Source: Glaciozyma antarctica PI12 (Eukaryota; Basidiomycota; Microbotryomycetes; Kriegeriales; Camptobasidiaceae). From it: a stretch of DNA of 64,000 nt. Below the pieces are notes generated by a model. That model ran no database searches. It saw only the letters and a list, made by a program, of their open reading frames with translations, and was not told the origin of the DNA. Made by a program: the position numbers and the translations under genes. The stretch is from the NCBI GenBank assembly GCA_002917775.1, contig KZ627150.1:1186307-1250306 (forward strand). Reading direction: 5' to 3'. Below are positions 42,904 through 57,400 of this stretch, piece after piece (positions within the stretch are counted from its first letter, which is position 1; each line of letters begins with the position of its first letter).

Positions 42904-44799
42904 ATGCTCTCCCGCCTCGCCTGCTTCTCTCCACTCCGCGTCCTCGCCGTCCAAACCCCGCCTAGACTCCCTCTTCCCCGCTTGAGCCGGTGCCTCCTCT
43001 CCACCTCTGTCCCTCTCCGAACCATGTCCTCGCCCTTCCCTCCGCCTCTACGACAGCTCGCACCCGACGAATCGGTCCAAGTCCCTTCCGCGACCAGCTC
43101 ATCCACCTACACTTGCAAGCGGTCCGTCCCCCACCTCTTATCCTCCCCACAGGCCGCTGATGCCCCCACACAGAGTCGACGACCACTACACGTGTCACTG
43201 TCCCGCCTGGAAGATTCAAAAAGGTCGTGGAGTGGACGCTAGGACGTGCAAGCACCTACGCCAGCTGCTCGGGGATCCGTGAGCCCCCTTTCCGCGTCAC
43301 GTCGAAGTGGGGGAGGAGCTGAGGAACGCAGGTACGAGGATGCGCGACTGGCGGCAAAGGGATTTGCGTTGCCGTTGCCTACTGCCAAGGCTGCGAAGAA
43401 GAGGGCGGCACCGGTGGCTAAGGCGCCGGCGAAGGCGAAGAAGGATGCGGAGGAGGTGGACGACCCGTCGCCGCCAGTCGCCAAGGAGAAGAGGGTGGTG
43501 GAGGTGCTCCTGGCGAAGAAGTTTGAGATTGGGGGGAAGCTTAGTCCCGAGGGGTGGTGGATGAGCGAGAAGCGTGCGTTCCTATTCCTCGTGCGGTGGT
43601 GGTAGAGCTGATGCGATGACGCAGTGGATGGGATTCGAGCTTACTGGGACGGGGAGGGAGTGCTTTGGAGTAGGCTGGGGAACCAGTTCTACGCTCCCAA
43701 GTGGTTCACCGACAGTGCGTCCTCGTCCTCCCACTCCTCCCTCCTCGCTGAACCGCGCTGACCAGACGATCGCAGAGCTCCCGCAAGGCCACACTCTCGA
43801 CGGCGAGCTCTTCCACTCTCGCAACAACTTTAGCGCCGCCAGTTCCATCGTCCGCTCGCACGCCAGCGAGAAATGGGGCGAGCTGCGGTACCAAGTACCG
43901 TCCCCCCCCCCCCCCCCCTCGCCGCGACCTCGCTGACTCCCCAAAATTAGGTCTTCGACATCCCCTCTCTCGCTCACCTCCCCTTCGAAGCCCGTCTCGC
44001 GCACCTCAACACCCTCTTCCCCGGCTCAGCCGTCCTCGCCGCCCCCGGCTCCTCTCGCCCCGTCGCTCCCTCCTCCGTCCTTCCCTCCTCCCTCTCTGTC
44101 GCACCCGACGCTCCTGCGAACGCGAATGGCAAGGCGAAGAAAGTTCGCTCAGACTATACCTGGGTCATAGGGTCTATCGTCGAGCTGGTCGAGCAGAAGA
44201 AGTGCGAGGGGATGGCGCATTTGATCGAGTGCTTGAAGGAGGTTGAGGCAGGGGGTGGGGAGGGGTACGTTCGTTCCTTGTTGTACTCTGTCCTCTCTCT
44301 GACGATGTTTTCGCAGGCTGATGCTGCGCGAACCGAAGAGTCTTTACGTTAACAAGAGGTCCGGAACGCTGCTCAAGGTCAAGACGTTCTTCGATGCCGA
44401 GGCCAAGGTTGTTGGGTACGAGCCTGGGAAGGCGAGCTTCGTTTCTCAGCGAGAGTTGGGTCGTAGGCTGATGCGCGATACAGGGCAAGTACGTCGGGAT
44501 GACGGGGTCGCTCGTCTGCGAGATGGAGTCTGGCAAGCGGTTCTCATGCGGGAGCGGGCTGAATGACGAGCAGAGGTCTGATCCGCCAAAGGTACGTTCT
44601 CCTCCTTCCTCGTCGCTCGCTCGCTGACGAACCGACGCAGATCGGAGCTATCATCTCGTACCGCTTCCAGGAGATCACGAAGGATCAAGTCCCGCGCTTC
44701 CCGACGTTGGTGGGCGAGAGGGTCGATATGCTCGTGGCGAAGGACGCGGACGTCGGGAGCAAGGCGGTGAAGAAGAAGGATGGGGAGGACGAAGAGTGA
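42904..44799 (+). CDS. ATP-dependent DNA ligase with SWIM-type zinc finger and mitochondrial-type presequence
   Basis: The first ATG (42904) gives MLSRLACFSPLRVLAVQTPP and an Arg/Leu/Ser-rich, acid-free stretch to the next ATG at 43024 (MSSPFPPPLRQLAPDESVQV), a good mitochondrial presequence. Next is YTCHCPAWKIQKGRGVDART followed by CKHLRQLL, a SWIM zinc finger (CxC...CxH). The adenylation domain has SEKLDGIRAYWDGEGVLWSR, with motif I KxDGxR; the Lys takes AMP. Later come GNQFYAPKWFT, TLDGELFHSRNNFSA, LREPKSLYVNKRSG and LLKVKTFFDAEAKVVGY (motif V Lys). The C-terminal OB domain includes IGAIISYRFQEITKDQVPRF and PTLVGERVD. It ends EDEE, TGA 44797. The adenylation and OB layout is that of minimal ligases of Chlorella virus and kinetoplastid-mitochondrion type. 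It seals nicks using ATP. Introns have GTGCGT or GTGAGC donors. Confidence 0.83.
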
Positions 44800-45194
44800 G
44801 GGGGGGGGGGGGTTGTGCAACGTGCTGGCGTGCTGCTATGTATGTTTTCTTAGCTTTCGCTCTCATCTCTACTCTGGCGTGGCGTGCTCGGGCTGTAGCC
44901 AACCAGGTCGTTGTCGCTCACAACCTGCTCGCTCGCCGAGGTTCTGTTTCCTCCGCAATTTTTTTCTCGCTGCTTCAGGGCGAGGGTCCGACTTCCACCA
45001 GCTTCCCCTCCGCGAAATTCGTCGTCCCGTCCCAATCCTCTGCGTCCTCCTCGTCCTCCTCGTCGTCTCTCGAGGCGAACACGAACCGGACCGCGACCGG
45101 GCCAAGACCGGTTACCGTTGTTACCCAGAGCGAGGACGTACTTGCGCTCTTCCAAGTGGATCCAGCTTGATCTCCTCAAGGTCTCCACGCAACA

Positions 45195-46801
<1,607 letters not shown>

Positions 46802-46991
46802 GTTGTGAATTTGGTTTGAGTCGATGCCGTGCGGGGGAGAGCGAAGTGGTGATGGAGAGAGAGGTTGGGTGAGCAAGATAGAGAGCAGGCGGTAGGAGGA
46901 GCGAGGTGGGGAAGCAGTTCGACGGAGCAGCGAGACGAGCGAGGTCAACACCTCAAGTCCTCCTTCCGAATACAAGCACAACACCCTCCCT

Positions 46992-47665
46992 CTAATCATG
47001 CGGCACCCTAAACATCCCTCCCTTCTCCACCAACCCTTTCACCTCGCCTCCCAGCCCCTCAATCCCCCTCACTAGCTCCTCAACGAACGCATCGCTCACC
47101 CCATCCTTCCCCCTCGTGTAGATATCGAGACCCGCAGGCGTGAAGAGCGTCGAAGCAAAGTACGTTACGACCCATTCTGGTTCCTCGGACGTCGGAGGAT
47201 CGGCGAGGAGGTTGTAGCCTAGGAGCTGCCATTGCGAAGTAGCGATCATCAGGAGTCCCTTGCCTCGCCTGCGCCCCGTCAGCTCCTTCCACCTCCAGAG
47301 AGCGAAGAGCGCACCACTTCCAACGACCCCCTGCGCCCGGTTCGAGCTTGTCCACCCCCTTGACAGTCGAAGGCGACTTCCCGGCAGCGTCGGAGAGTTG
47401 GTTGTATGATACTAGGTCGTCGAACGTCGTCTCCGCAGCCCCGGGGACGGGAGTGTAGGTGATGGTAACATTCTTCTTGTTCTTCCAGAGGGGAAGGGTG
47501 GAGGCGATTCTGTGCGAGTGGGTTAGTGAGGGATGGGAGGTGTGGGGAGCGGGGGAGGAAAGGAGAGCGGGGAGGCGGGACGTACACGTTCCAGGTGCCG
47601 AGGAGGGAGGAGTAGGGTGGGGAGGGGAGGGAGGAGGAGTTGGGCGGGAAGAGGGTGAAGGACAT
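46992..47665 (-). CDS. Lipocalin-like small protein
   Basis: Minus strand, MSFTLFPPNSSSLPSPPYSS then LLGTWNV, intron, IASTLPLWKNKKNVTITYTP, FDDLVSYNQLSDAAGKSPST and GGRWKWCALRSLEVEGADG. After another intron come ATSQWQLLGYNLLADPPTSE, EWVVTYFASTLFTPAGLDIY and RVPHD, with a TAG at 46992. The order GTW near the start, then beta strands, and WVVTYFASTL toward the end matches small fungal lipocalin-like proteins. The core would bind a hydrophobic ligand. No signal peptide is evident. Its 3' end faces the oxidoreductase gene (190 bases apart), and its 5' end is divergent to a small membrane protein. Confidence 0.6.
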
Positions 47666-47907
47666 TGCTGGGGAGGTGGTGAGAGGAGGGAAAGAGAGAC
47701 CTGGTACGACGACGCGAGGTCGCTTGTCCTTCTACCACTCCGACTTGGGACAACTCGCTCAGCAAAGGCCTTACGAGCTCGTATTAACAGCCCAAGGAGC
47801 CGCCAGCCCGCCTGTTGAGCCGCTGCTGAACCAGCACCACCTCGGAACCAGCGAGGGACCCTCTCCGACCCTCCCTCGCGCGTCCATCTCTCCAGCTCCG
47901 ACAAGGC

Positions 47908-48330
47908 ATGTCCAACACGACCACCGATCCCGCGTCTCCCCTGGAGACGAAAGGCAGCAGGTGAGCTCCTCCCACTCGCCCTCTGCGCCAAGCTAACCCC
48001 CACCTAGCGACGACTTCCAGTCGGCCTCAACCATCATCGTACGTCCCTCCTGCTCTTCCCACCACCGCGCTAAACCTTCCTGCAGGCCGCCGTCACAGTC
48101 GTAGGATTCATAGTCCTCGCCATCGCGTCCTTCCTCCTGTTCCTCAAGATCACTCGCGCACTGCGCTCGAGGAGGGAGAGGAAGAGGAGGAGAGTGGCAC
48201 TGAGGAAGAGTGGGGGGATGGAGAAGAAGAGGAGGAAGGGGAGGAACGCGTTTGAGGAGGTCGAATGGGAGGGAGTGCCGGTGAGTGAGGTGTGTGTGGG
48301 GTGGAGGGGAGCTGACGAGAGTAGGCTTAG
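47908..48330 (+). CDS. Small single-pass membrane protein, unrecognised
   Basis: ATG 47908 gives MSNTTTDPASPLETKGS, then by splicing SDDFQSASTIIAAVTVVGFI and VLAIASFLLFLKITRALRSR, a clear transmembrane helix. A strongly basic region follows (RRERKRRRVALRKSGG, KKRRKGRNAFEEVEWEGVP). The last intron ends GAGTAG, after which the frame reads Ala and stops (TAG 48328). About 100 residues. The positive-inside rule puts the basic tail in the cytosol. No family was recognised. Confidence 0.5.
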
Positions 48331-49268
48331 GATGGTGGCAGCTCGTGTGCTCTAGGCTCACTGGATGCCGTGGAGAAGGTACTTATCAAAAGCAGTCGTC
48401 GTTGAGGAGGGTCGGAGCTGATGCGAGGTTGTCGGCAGGCTTCGAGCTCAGCTCTCGTCGTGCCGTCCTACAAGAGCTGCCTTGCGTTCGAGGGCTACTG
48501 GCGCAGAATAATACGCGAAGGACCTGCTTGCTTCCCTCCAGGTGCGTTGCCATCTCCCGCCCTCGCGCCGACTGCTTGCTGACCTTACGCCTGGAATTCC
48601 AGTCCCTCGCAGTGTACTACCGCCCTGTTTGTTCGCTCCTCAACTACAGCTAGCTTCAAGGCCCTCTCAGTATTCTAGACGTCAAGTACTGTAGATTGTA
48701 GGTCTCATCGTTCCGCCGCTCTCGACCTCGCTGACCTCGTCCTCTCCCAGACGCTTGACCTGTTGTATTGCGCTTTGTCTCCGCAAACTTGTCGCAGCTA
48801 TCATGCTCCTCAATTATTGAACGCTCGCGCAACGGACGCAGTATCTTTCGTGGACTCTACCTCCTCAGAGCTCCGTCGCCCTGCTCCCTCTTCGGCTGCT
48901 GCTCGCACTCTCCCCTGCTCGCCTTTCGTCTCGTCCGCGCTCTCCTGCAACCCAGAACGCTGTTATCCTCCTCAGCTATCGCAGCTCCTCTCTGAAGCTG
49001 TTCGTTCTCCAAACTCTCGCGAAAGGAAACATGGAATCAGTTCAATGCCGCGGAGAACGAGAACGAGGCGCAAAGCTCGGTGGAGCGCAGAGAGTCGTCT
49101 GAGGGACTTTGCAGCAGGATCCACGACGCAACAGAAGCAGAACAGAGATCTGAAAGAGGGCCAAAAACAGGCTCGCTCCTCGCTGCCGCCAGCCGATCGT
49201 GACCCAAAGCCCTCGTCGCCGTAGCCTCTCTCCCTCCTCCCCTTTCACCTCAAAAACCGCCGCCAACG
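48331..49268. other. Region without a supported gene
   Basis: Roughly 940 bases of short frames on both strands with no motif. It ends at the ATG of the DUF1295 gene. Confidence 0.4.
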
Positions 49269-50982
49269 ATGGCTCTCCCAACGGCTCTCCCAACTCCCTA
49301 CGCCGCCTTCCTCCCTTCCTACTCCTTCAACCCCGCCGTCCTCTCCTTCGCCTCCAACCTCCCAACCTCGTACGCCCCCGCCGCCCTCAAGGCATGGTAC
49401 CTCACCGCGAACCCGCTCCACCCTGCGCTCCTCTTCTCAGGGGTTATGAGCTTCTTGGTGTGGATCGTGGGGGAGATTACGGGTGAGTTGGGTTGGGGCG
49501 GGCGTGTGGGGTAGGGGTGACGACGTGGAGGCGTTAGGCCGAGGGGTTGAGCGGTTCGCTGAGGTTGTTGGGAGGTCTAGGGTGCTGGAGGTGCTAGGCT
49601 GGAGGATGGCTTTGCACTGTGGCTGGCAGGCCGCCGATCTGGAGCTGCTGAGGAGGGCAACACGGACCAGTCGCTCGTCTGCTCTCGCGGGTTCGTGCGC
49701 GAGGCAGCTGGGAGTCACTACGCGTAGCGCGATACACTGTGGCGAGCAAACTACGACACACCAGCGAACAACCTCCTTACCTGAGAGCCACAGTCGCTAA
49801 CGCCTCTGCTCTCCAGGCAACGTCTCTCAAGTCGACCGCCTCTGGACCTTCCTCCCGATGATCTACAGCATCCACTTCACCATGTGGCCCAAGTGGACCG
49901 GCACGGGCGAGCTTGACCAGCGAATGCTCCTCGTTCTCGGACTCCAGACGCTCTGGAGTCTTCGCCTCACCACCAACACCTACCGCCGCGGATTCTTCAA
50001 CCCGTGCGTTCCTTGCGCCTATTTCAAGGAGCTGGAGAGGATTAACGAGACGAACGAGCAGGTCTTCTGAGGACTACCGCTGGGACATCGTTCGCGCGCG
50101 CATCCCCGTCTGGCAGTTCAAGCTCAGTGCGTTCCTCTCTCCCCTCCCAACACCTCGCACTGAACGGGCGCACAGTGAACTTCTTTTTCATCGCCATCAT
50201 CCAAAACCTCCTTCTCGCCGCCGCCGAACTCCCCCAGTACCTCCTCCTCACCCTCACTCCCGCCTATTCGCCCGCCTACCGCGTCCCCGCAGTTGGAATG
50301 GCCGACTACGTCCTCTCGGCCATCTTTGTTGGGATCCTGTGCATTGAGATGCTCGCAGATAACCAGCAGCAGCGGTTCCAGGCGTTCAAGGCCAAGGCGA
50401 CCAAGAGCGGAAAGACGTTGACAGTCCAGGAGCAGGGACGGCTCAACAGGGGATTCGTGACTGAGGGATTGTGGGCGTGGTCTCGTCACCCCGTGCGTGT
50501 CCTCCTTCCTTCTTCTTGCGTATCGCTGACTAGGGACGCAGAACTTCGCCTGCGAGCAATCGACCTGGTACATCCTCTACGCCTTTACCATCGTCCCCTT
50601 CCTCCCCGCCTCCCTCTCCATCTCCACTCTCGCCAACACAGTCGCTACGACGGATGTGGTCGGTCTCGGCAAGAGTCTGCAGGGATTGCTGTGGAACTAC
50701 GCCATGTGGTCCCCGATCACGATGTCGATGCTCTTCTACTCGAGCACGCACTTGACTGAGGAGATCTCGAGCGCCAAGTACCCGTGCGTTTCTTCTCCCT
50801 CCCCTGCGATGGTCCTCCCTCGCCCCTCCGACCTCGCTACCGAAAACGAAACTAATCGCTCTCGCAGGCTTTACGCGCAGTACAAGCGCGCGGTCGGAGA
50901 GTTCTGGCCCCCGATTACGGTGCTCAAGAGCGTCTGGTTGATGCTTACGGGGCTGAGGAGTGAGGTCAAGGAGAAGGTTTGA
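49269..50982 (+). CDS. DUF1295 / steroid 5-alpha-reductase-like multi-pass membrane protein
   Basis: The start MALPTALPTPYAAFLPSYSF leads to SGVMSFLVWIVGEIT. After a long intron come GNVSQVDRLWTFLPMIYSIH, LLVLGLQTLWSLRLTTNTYR, SEDYRWDIVRARIPVWQF, VNFFFIAIIQNLLLAAAELP and LWAWSRHPNFACEQSTWYIL. It ends TGLRSEVKEKV with TGA at 50980. The RLWSxxP, RLTxNxxR, EDYRW and SRHPNFxxEQ blocks are characteristic of DUF1295 proteins, a branch of the steroid-reductase / isoprenylcysteine-methyltransferase-like fold in the ER membrane. The first intron (about 49482-49815) is some 330 bases, unlike the 50-base norm here. The substrate is unknown. Confidence 0.82.
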
Positions 50983-51412
50983 AGGATTAGCGGTGGGGGA
51001 GAAGAAGAGGCAGTAATTTCGGTGGGGCGAGTGAGGACGGGGGGAGCAAAATGGATTGGATCTTATCGTTCAGCTAAAGGAGAGCTCACTTGAGGGTTCG
51101 TCGTCGTCGTCGTCGTCGTCGTCTCGACAGCTCTCCTTCGCCGCAACGTCAACCCATCAGGCGATCTTTTGCCCGGTCACTTGGACCTTTGCCTCGACTT
51201 GAGTTTCGTCTCGAGCTGCTTTGCTACATAGAACCAGCTGGCCGGCGGACTACAGGGAAGGGACAGCTCAGGCAAAGGGTGAGCAGGCACGAGTTCGAAG
51301 CGCGCACCGGCCGGCAATCGCGACTCACCAACCTTCCTCCGTCAGGGACCACCGCCAACGCACGAGCAAACACTCACAGGAGCGCGAGCAGGAGACAGGC
51401 GGAGGAGCAGCC
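50983..51412. promoter_or_regulatory. Upstream region of hybrid histidine kinase 1 with GTC repeat
   Basis: About 430 bases. An uninterrupted run of CGT/GTC trinucleotides lies at about 51094-51122. A frame is open upstream of the chosen ATG, but the ATG at 51413 begins MTVPLAAAGAAIPAASDDLP, which parallels the start of kinase 2. Confidence 0.4.
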
Positions 51413-54400
51413 ATGACCGTTCCTCTAGCAGCAGCAGGAGCAGCAATACCGGCGGCCAGCGACGACCTTCCTCCTCCCCTCATCGGCTTCCTCTCCGCCT
51501 ATCCTCACCCAGCCTTCGTCCTAGCCGCCTCTCCCCTCCACGAAGCTCTCGTCGCCCGACGCCCTCTAGGGCACTCCACCTCCCAAGACGCAGAACCCGA
51601 AGGCCCCTCTATCGACCTCAGCACCGTTCCTGAGCCCTCCCTCTCCAGCCGCGCGTCAACGGCACCCTCCCCTCCCGACCTTACTCCAGCCGACCAGATC
51701 CTCTCTTCGGCTTTCGCTACCCACTCTGCTGCGTCATCTGCTGCTGCGCATCCGTCGCGCTCGAGCTTGCTCGAAGGATGGGATCAGATCGCTCATCATC
51801 CGAGTCGGACGGCGGAGGGAGCGGTAGCAGCTTTGTATGAGCAGAGGGCGGCGGAGGAGGGGAGGAGGGACGTTGTGGACCGGCAACGGGCCATCAGTCG
51901 GAGTGAGGAGAAGGTCGAGGGAGGGTGGGGAGGGGGACAGCGGTTGGTGGGAGTAGGCGGACGCGAGGGGATGGGCAAGGGACTTGCAGAGCTGCTCAAG
52001 CCCTTATGGGGGAACGCACGTTGGGACGACCTCGTCAAGAAGCGGGGAGGGGAGGACGACGCGGAGCTGGGCGTGCTTGCGCTCGTCGGGCGGCAGGACG
52101 CGCAGAAGCTCCTTGCGCTCCTCGTCAACGTCCTCGAGCCGCTTTCGAAGGACGGGTACGAATCGACCAGCGAAACGCCCGAGACGACCTACACCGCGAC
52201 GATTCAGCTCCGATTTCCGGTCGAATCGATCCACCACCGCTCGCTCGCTTCCAGGCGACCTGCGGCTCCTCCACACCCTCCGACACCCTCGGCGTCGAGC
52301 GATTCGACAGCGACCGTGTCGAGCGATTCGAACGCGTACATCGAGACGCCTTTGACGACCTCGAACGAGCTGCGGGAGCCCTACCTCGACCTCGTTGCGA
52401 CTCTCCTCCCCTCCTCCAACCACCTCATCCTCACAACAGTAGTGCACCACCTCTTCACCGAACCTCCTCAGCCTGCCGCCGACCCATCCCCCGTCATGCC
52501 CCTCTCTCGCCCTCCCCTCGCACAACGCCCTTCATCCCTCTCCTCCCTCTCCTCCGCCTCGTCCAACTCCACCATCCGCGCTCCCATCTCTCCTGCCCTC
52601 TTCTCCCGCACCTCCGAGCCCCAATCAACCGACCGAACCCCCGCTCCCCTCCCACAATACTCGGGCGTACCGTACGGGATTCCTGGCGTCCCCTCCCCAC
52701 CGAGTGAGGGGTTCCCGCACGGATATCTGGTGGAGAAGAAGAGGAGGAAGAGGAAGGAGGAGCGGAAGTTCAGGGCGAGTGGAGAGGGGTTGGAGGAGAT
52801 TGGGGAGAGGGTTGGAGGGGCGAGGGAGTTGACGGTGGAGGAGGAGAAGGCGGAGGGAGAGGAGGGCAGGGAGAGGAGGAGGGACGTCGAGGAGATGGGG
52901 AGTGGGAGTACGACTGCGAACCCAAGTCGGCGCGGGAGTATCAACGTTAGTGAGACGGATAGCGAGGACGACGCGATGGACACGATGGACGAGGACGCCC
53001 TCGACTCGAAGCTCGGTGCCGTCAGCCGACGGGGAAGCAACACGGGTCTCGCGCCGCCACCTTTCGATCCCAACCTCATCGTACCCTCTCCCCCCTCGCC
53101 GCCAACCTCATCCAGGAACGACTCTCTCGTCAGCTCCCCTCGCTCCCTCTTCCCAGAATCCGACGACCCCTTTCTCCAGTTCCTCTCGACCACTCCGATG
53201 GGCCGACTGATTCGTGCGTACGCATGGGAGAGGAGCCCGCTAGGTTCGATTCTCTCGTGGGAACGAGAACTCAAGGTCATGGTCACCCTCATCCTCGCCT
53301 CGCCGTTCCGAGGAGCGATCTGGTACGGGGAGGAGAACGTCCTCATTTACAACGACGAGTACGCGATCGTCGCGGGGACGAAGCATCCGGAGATCTTGGG
53401 CAAGTGAGTCGCGTTCCTGGTTTAGAGTGTACTGGAGAGTAGTGGGCTGACGAGAGTCAACGGTTAGGTCGGGCGCAGAGGGCTGGTCGGAGATCTGGGA
53501 TACGGTGCGTTGTCGTTCCTTCCGTTCGTGTTGGGACGAAACTGATGAGGTGAGCGCAGCTGGGACCGCTGAGTGCCAAGGTCATGCAGGGAGAGACTGT
53601 CTCCCACTTCGACCACCACCTTCCCATGCTGAGGAACGGCTTCTTGGAGGAGACTTGTGAGTCCTCTGCGTTGGTCTGACTGAGAGCGAGCTGACTCGAG
53701 CGGCGACAGATCACATTTGGTCGTTCATCCCCTTTCGTGGTCCCGATGGCCGGGTTTTGGGTTACGAGAATCCTTCCTTCGAGTGAGCCGTCGTTGACCA
53801 GGTGTGCGATCTCGGGCTGAACGTCTCGCGCAGGACTACCGCAAGAGTCGTCGCGGAGCGCCGCCTGGGGACGATTCGCGACCTCGTTCAGATCACGTCG
53901 CTGGCGCGCACCGTCAAGGGTCAGTCCATGCCTTCCTCGCGATCATGCTCCACGCTGACTCGTCTGTCGTTCGCAGACTACTGCCAGAAGACGCTTCACT
54001 CAATCTCCGGCAACGCCTACGATCTCCCCTTCGCCCTACTTTACATCTGCGAGCTCGTTCCGACTACGAACAAGCGAGGGAGCGATTTTGGCGCACGAAG
54101 TCACGATGCGACAGCGAGGGAGGTCACCACGACGGCGTCGGTCAAGCTCACTCTCGAGGTACGTTCTCCTACCTCCCGGCGTTCGCTTCGCGCTTCGCAC
54201 TTAAACTCATTCACTACGCAGGGCACGATTGGCGTTCCAGAAGATCACGCCTCTGCTCCGGAGGAAGTCACGATCGCGGTCGACTTTGGCACTCCTCACC
54301 AGACTCCCAGCTCGCACGAATCCGAAGCCTCCTCAACAACGTCGGCCACGGCATCGACTTCGACACCAACGGGAACGGACAAGGCGACCATCTGGCCGTT

Positions 54401-57400
54401 CCGCGAGGCGTTGCAGAAGAAGAAGCCCGTTTTCGTCGCGGATCTGGCGGGCAGGACCAAGGGGTTTGCTTCGCGAGGATGGCCAGACGAGCCGATAAAC
54501 GCGGTCTGCATTCCCGTCATGTTCGAGGGCGATACGCTGGCGCGTCCGAAGGCGGTACTCATCGTGGGGCTGAATCCTCGACGGCCGTGGAACGAAGGTG
54601 AACTTGCGTCGGGGGACTGGGAGCGATGCTCGAGCTGATACTCTCGCCCCGAGCAGTCTTCGCAACCTTCCTGCATCTCCTCACGCGTCAAATCGCCACC
54701 GGTCTTTTCTCCGTCTCTGTACGTCACGATCCGCAGCCCGCACTCCGCATCTTGCTCTCAACGTACCTGCTGACGCTTTCGTGCAGTCCACCGAACATGA
54801 TACCCGTCGCACGGAAGAGCTCCTCGCCCTCGACCGAGCCAAGACTTCATTCTTTGCGAACTGCTCGCACGAGCTCAGAACGCCCCTTACGCTCATCTTG
54901 GGACCGCTCGATGATGTTCTCCACTCGAAGGACACGCTTCAACCGCAGGATCGCGAGCGCCTTCTGACGGTTCAACGCCACGCCAATAGGTTTGTCATTT
55001 CGAGCGTCGCTGCGAGGGTTCAGGACTGACGTTTGCTCGCAGGCTCCTCAACATGGTCAACACACTTCTCGATTTCAGTCGGCTCGAAGGAGGCAGATTC
55101 GACGCCACGTTCCGACCCGCCAAGTGCGCTTCCTCCTCCACTCCCTCCGTTGCCGCACTGACCGACTGCCGTCGTATCCAGCATGGCCGCAGTGACAGCG
55201 GACCTCGCCTCTCTCTTCCGCGCAGCGATCGAGCGGGGCAAGATTGAGTTCGTCGTCGACTGCGAGGAGGATCCTTCAGACAGTCGGCCAGTCTACCTCG
55301 CGTGCGCCTTTTCCGACTCCTTCACTCCTCCAACGTGGCTGACGTTGTTCCTGTTCGTTCTCGCAGCTCCGAGCTGTGGGAGAAGATCGTGTTCAACTTA
55401 CTCGGGAATGCTTTCAAGCGCGTGACTTGAGCTGATGTCGAGAGGGCGATGGCTGACTGAGTGGCTTGCTCAGGTACACATTGGAGGGACGCATCACGGT
55501 CCGGGTGTGCTTCAGCCCAAAGGAAGCCGTCTTGCAGGTCATCGACACTGGGTACGTCGCCGAGGTGTGCTTATTTTTTCGCTTCTGACCTCAGCGCGCA
55601 GGTGTGGAATCGAGGAGAAGGAGCTAGGTCGGATTTTCGACCGGTGAGCCCATCTTGGAGACCTTCCTGCTCGACCCAGCGCTGATCGAAGAGTTCCCAG
55701 GTTCCATCGAGTCGACAACACCTCCCGCACGCACGAAGGCACCGGCATCGGTCTCGCTCTCACGCTCGAGCTCGTCAAAGTGCTCGGCGGGACTCTCGAA
55801 GTCGTGAGCGAGGTTGGCAAGGGCTCAACGTTCTCCGTTCGCCTACCTCGTGGGGCCAGCCATCTTCCTGCTTCGCAAGTCGTCACGAAGGTGGCGGAGA
55901 GCGTTCGCCTTCCTCAGCGCGCTCAGCACAATCTCGCCATCATCGAAGAAGCCGGTTCGTCCTTCGTCCTCCAGAGCTCCTCGGTCTCGCAGCAGTTCAT
56001 TTGACTCCCGGTACAGCATCGTGGCGGATCGAATCGTCTGATACGTTGAAGGAGATCCAACCGTCGTCGGCTTCGAGCACGGCGAGCAATCAGAGCTCGG
56101 GCGAGGACACATTCCTCGTGACGGCCGACCTCCTTAACCTCAAGAGCTCGACGGTACTTCTCGCAGACGACAATCAGTGCGTGACTTGCGCGTTGTAGCG
56201 CCGCCGCTATTCTGAATACTCTCACCTCTCAGCGATCTTCGTACCTACATCGCCGGCACGCTTTCGAAGGGTACGTCAGCTTTCGCGTCTCGCTCCGTTT
56301 CAGACTCTGACTCGGCGTACGTTGCAGCGTTCACCGTCGTACAGGTCGAAGACGGGCAAGCTGCGCTCGAGTACTGCCTGCGGAAGCCACCTTCTTTGGT
56401 CGTCACCGACATCATGATGCCGCGACTGGGTAAGACTACTCTCTTCATACTCGAGGAAGCTCTTTGCTCACGATGTCAATTTGCAGATGGGCGAGGTCTA
56501 CTTGCAGCGCTTCGGGCGAACCCTTCGACGGCGCTCATTCCCGTCATCTTCCTCTCTGCTGAAGCTGGTCCCGAGGCACGCGTCGATGCTTTCTTCCATG
56601 GCGCCGACGACTTCCTCGTCAAGGTAGCTCTCCCACTCGTCGACTGAAGGCCTCATGCTGACGACCGCCTCTTCGTCAGCCCTTCCAATCTCGCGAGCTC
56701 CTCGCCAGGGTCAACGTCCATCTGCAGCTCGGCAAGATGCGTAGCGAACTGGAACGTCGAGGTACGAAAGCGATCCGTCTGTCTAAGCTTGCGGCTGCTG
56801 ACTCGCCCGTTCATTCGCAGTGGAAGAGCGGACTCGAGCCCTTATCGAAAGCGAGATGCGCTATCGAGGCCTGGCGGATCGCTACAGTACCCTCTCCGTA
56901 CTTTCCCCAGTCGGAATATTCATGACAGACGCTCAGGGTCGGATGAGCTGTGCGTGCTTCCGCGTCTTCCTCCGCACACACGAACGCCGCTGACGTCTCT
57001 CGCTGCCAGACGCGAATCCCAAGTTCTACGACATCAGCGGCCACCCCACGACCAAGCCTCTCTCAGAATGGCGCGACAGCGTCCTACCCGAAGATCTGTC
57101 TCGAGCGGAGGAGATTTGGGTCAGCGCGATCAGGACCGGCGAGGGTGGGACACCTCAAGCGAAGCACATGAAGTTCCGGTGGCGTCAAGGGTGAGCGGCG
57201 ATTCTCTCGACCTCGACACGGTTGCTGATCGCTCATTTCTCCAGAAACTGGGCTCAGTTCGAGTTGCGACCGTTCCACGAGTCGGGCTCAAAGCGTGGGT
57301 TCGTTGGCGCGATTACCGGTTCGTTCTCTGCCTTGTGATCTGCCGCTGGGCGAAGCTGACGATTCACAAACAGACATCACGCGGATGAAGCAAGTCGAGG

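Noticed and set aside
43903-43919. C-run in the ligase gene as a coding frameshift site
   Set aside because: It lies inside an intron (GTACCG donor to AATTAG acceptor), so its length does not affect the protein.
44801-44812. G-run after the ligase stop codon as a terminator
   Set aside because: It is outside the coding region and has no stem; eukaryotic ends are not set by such runs.
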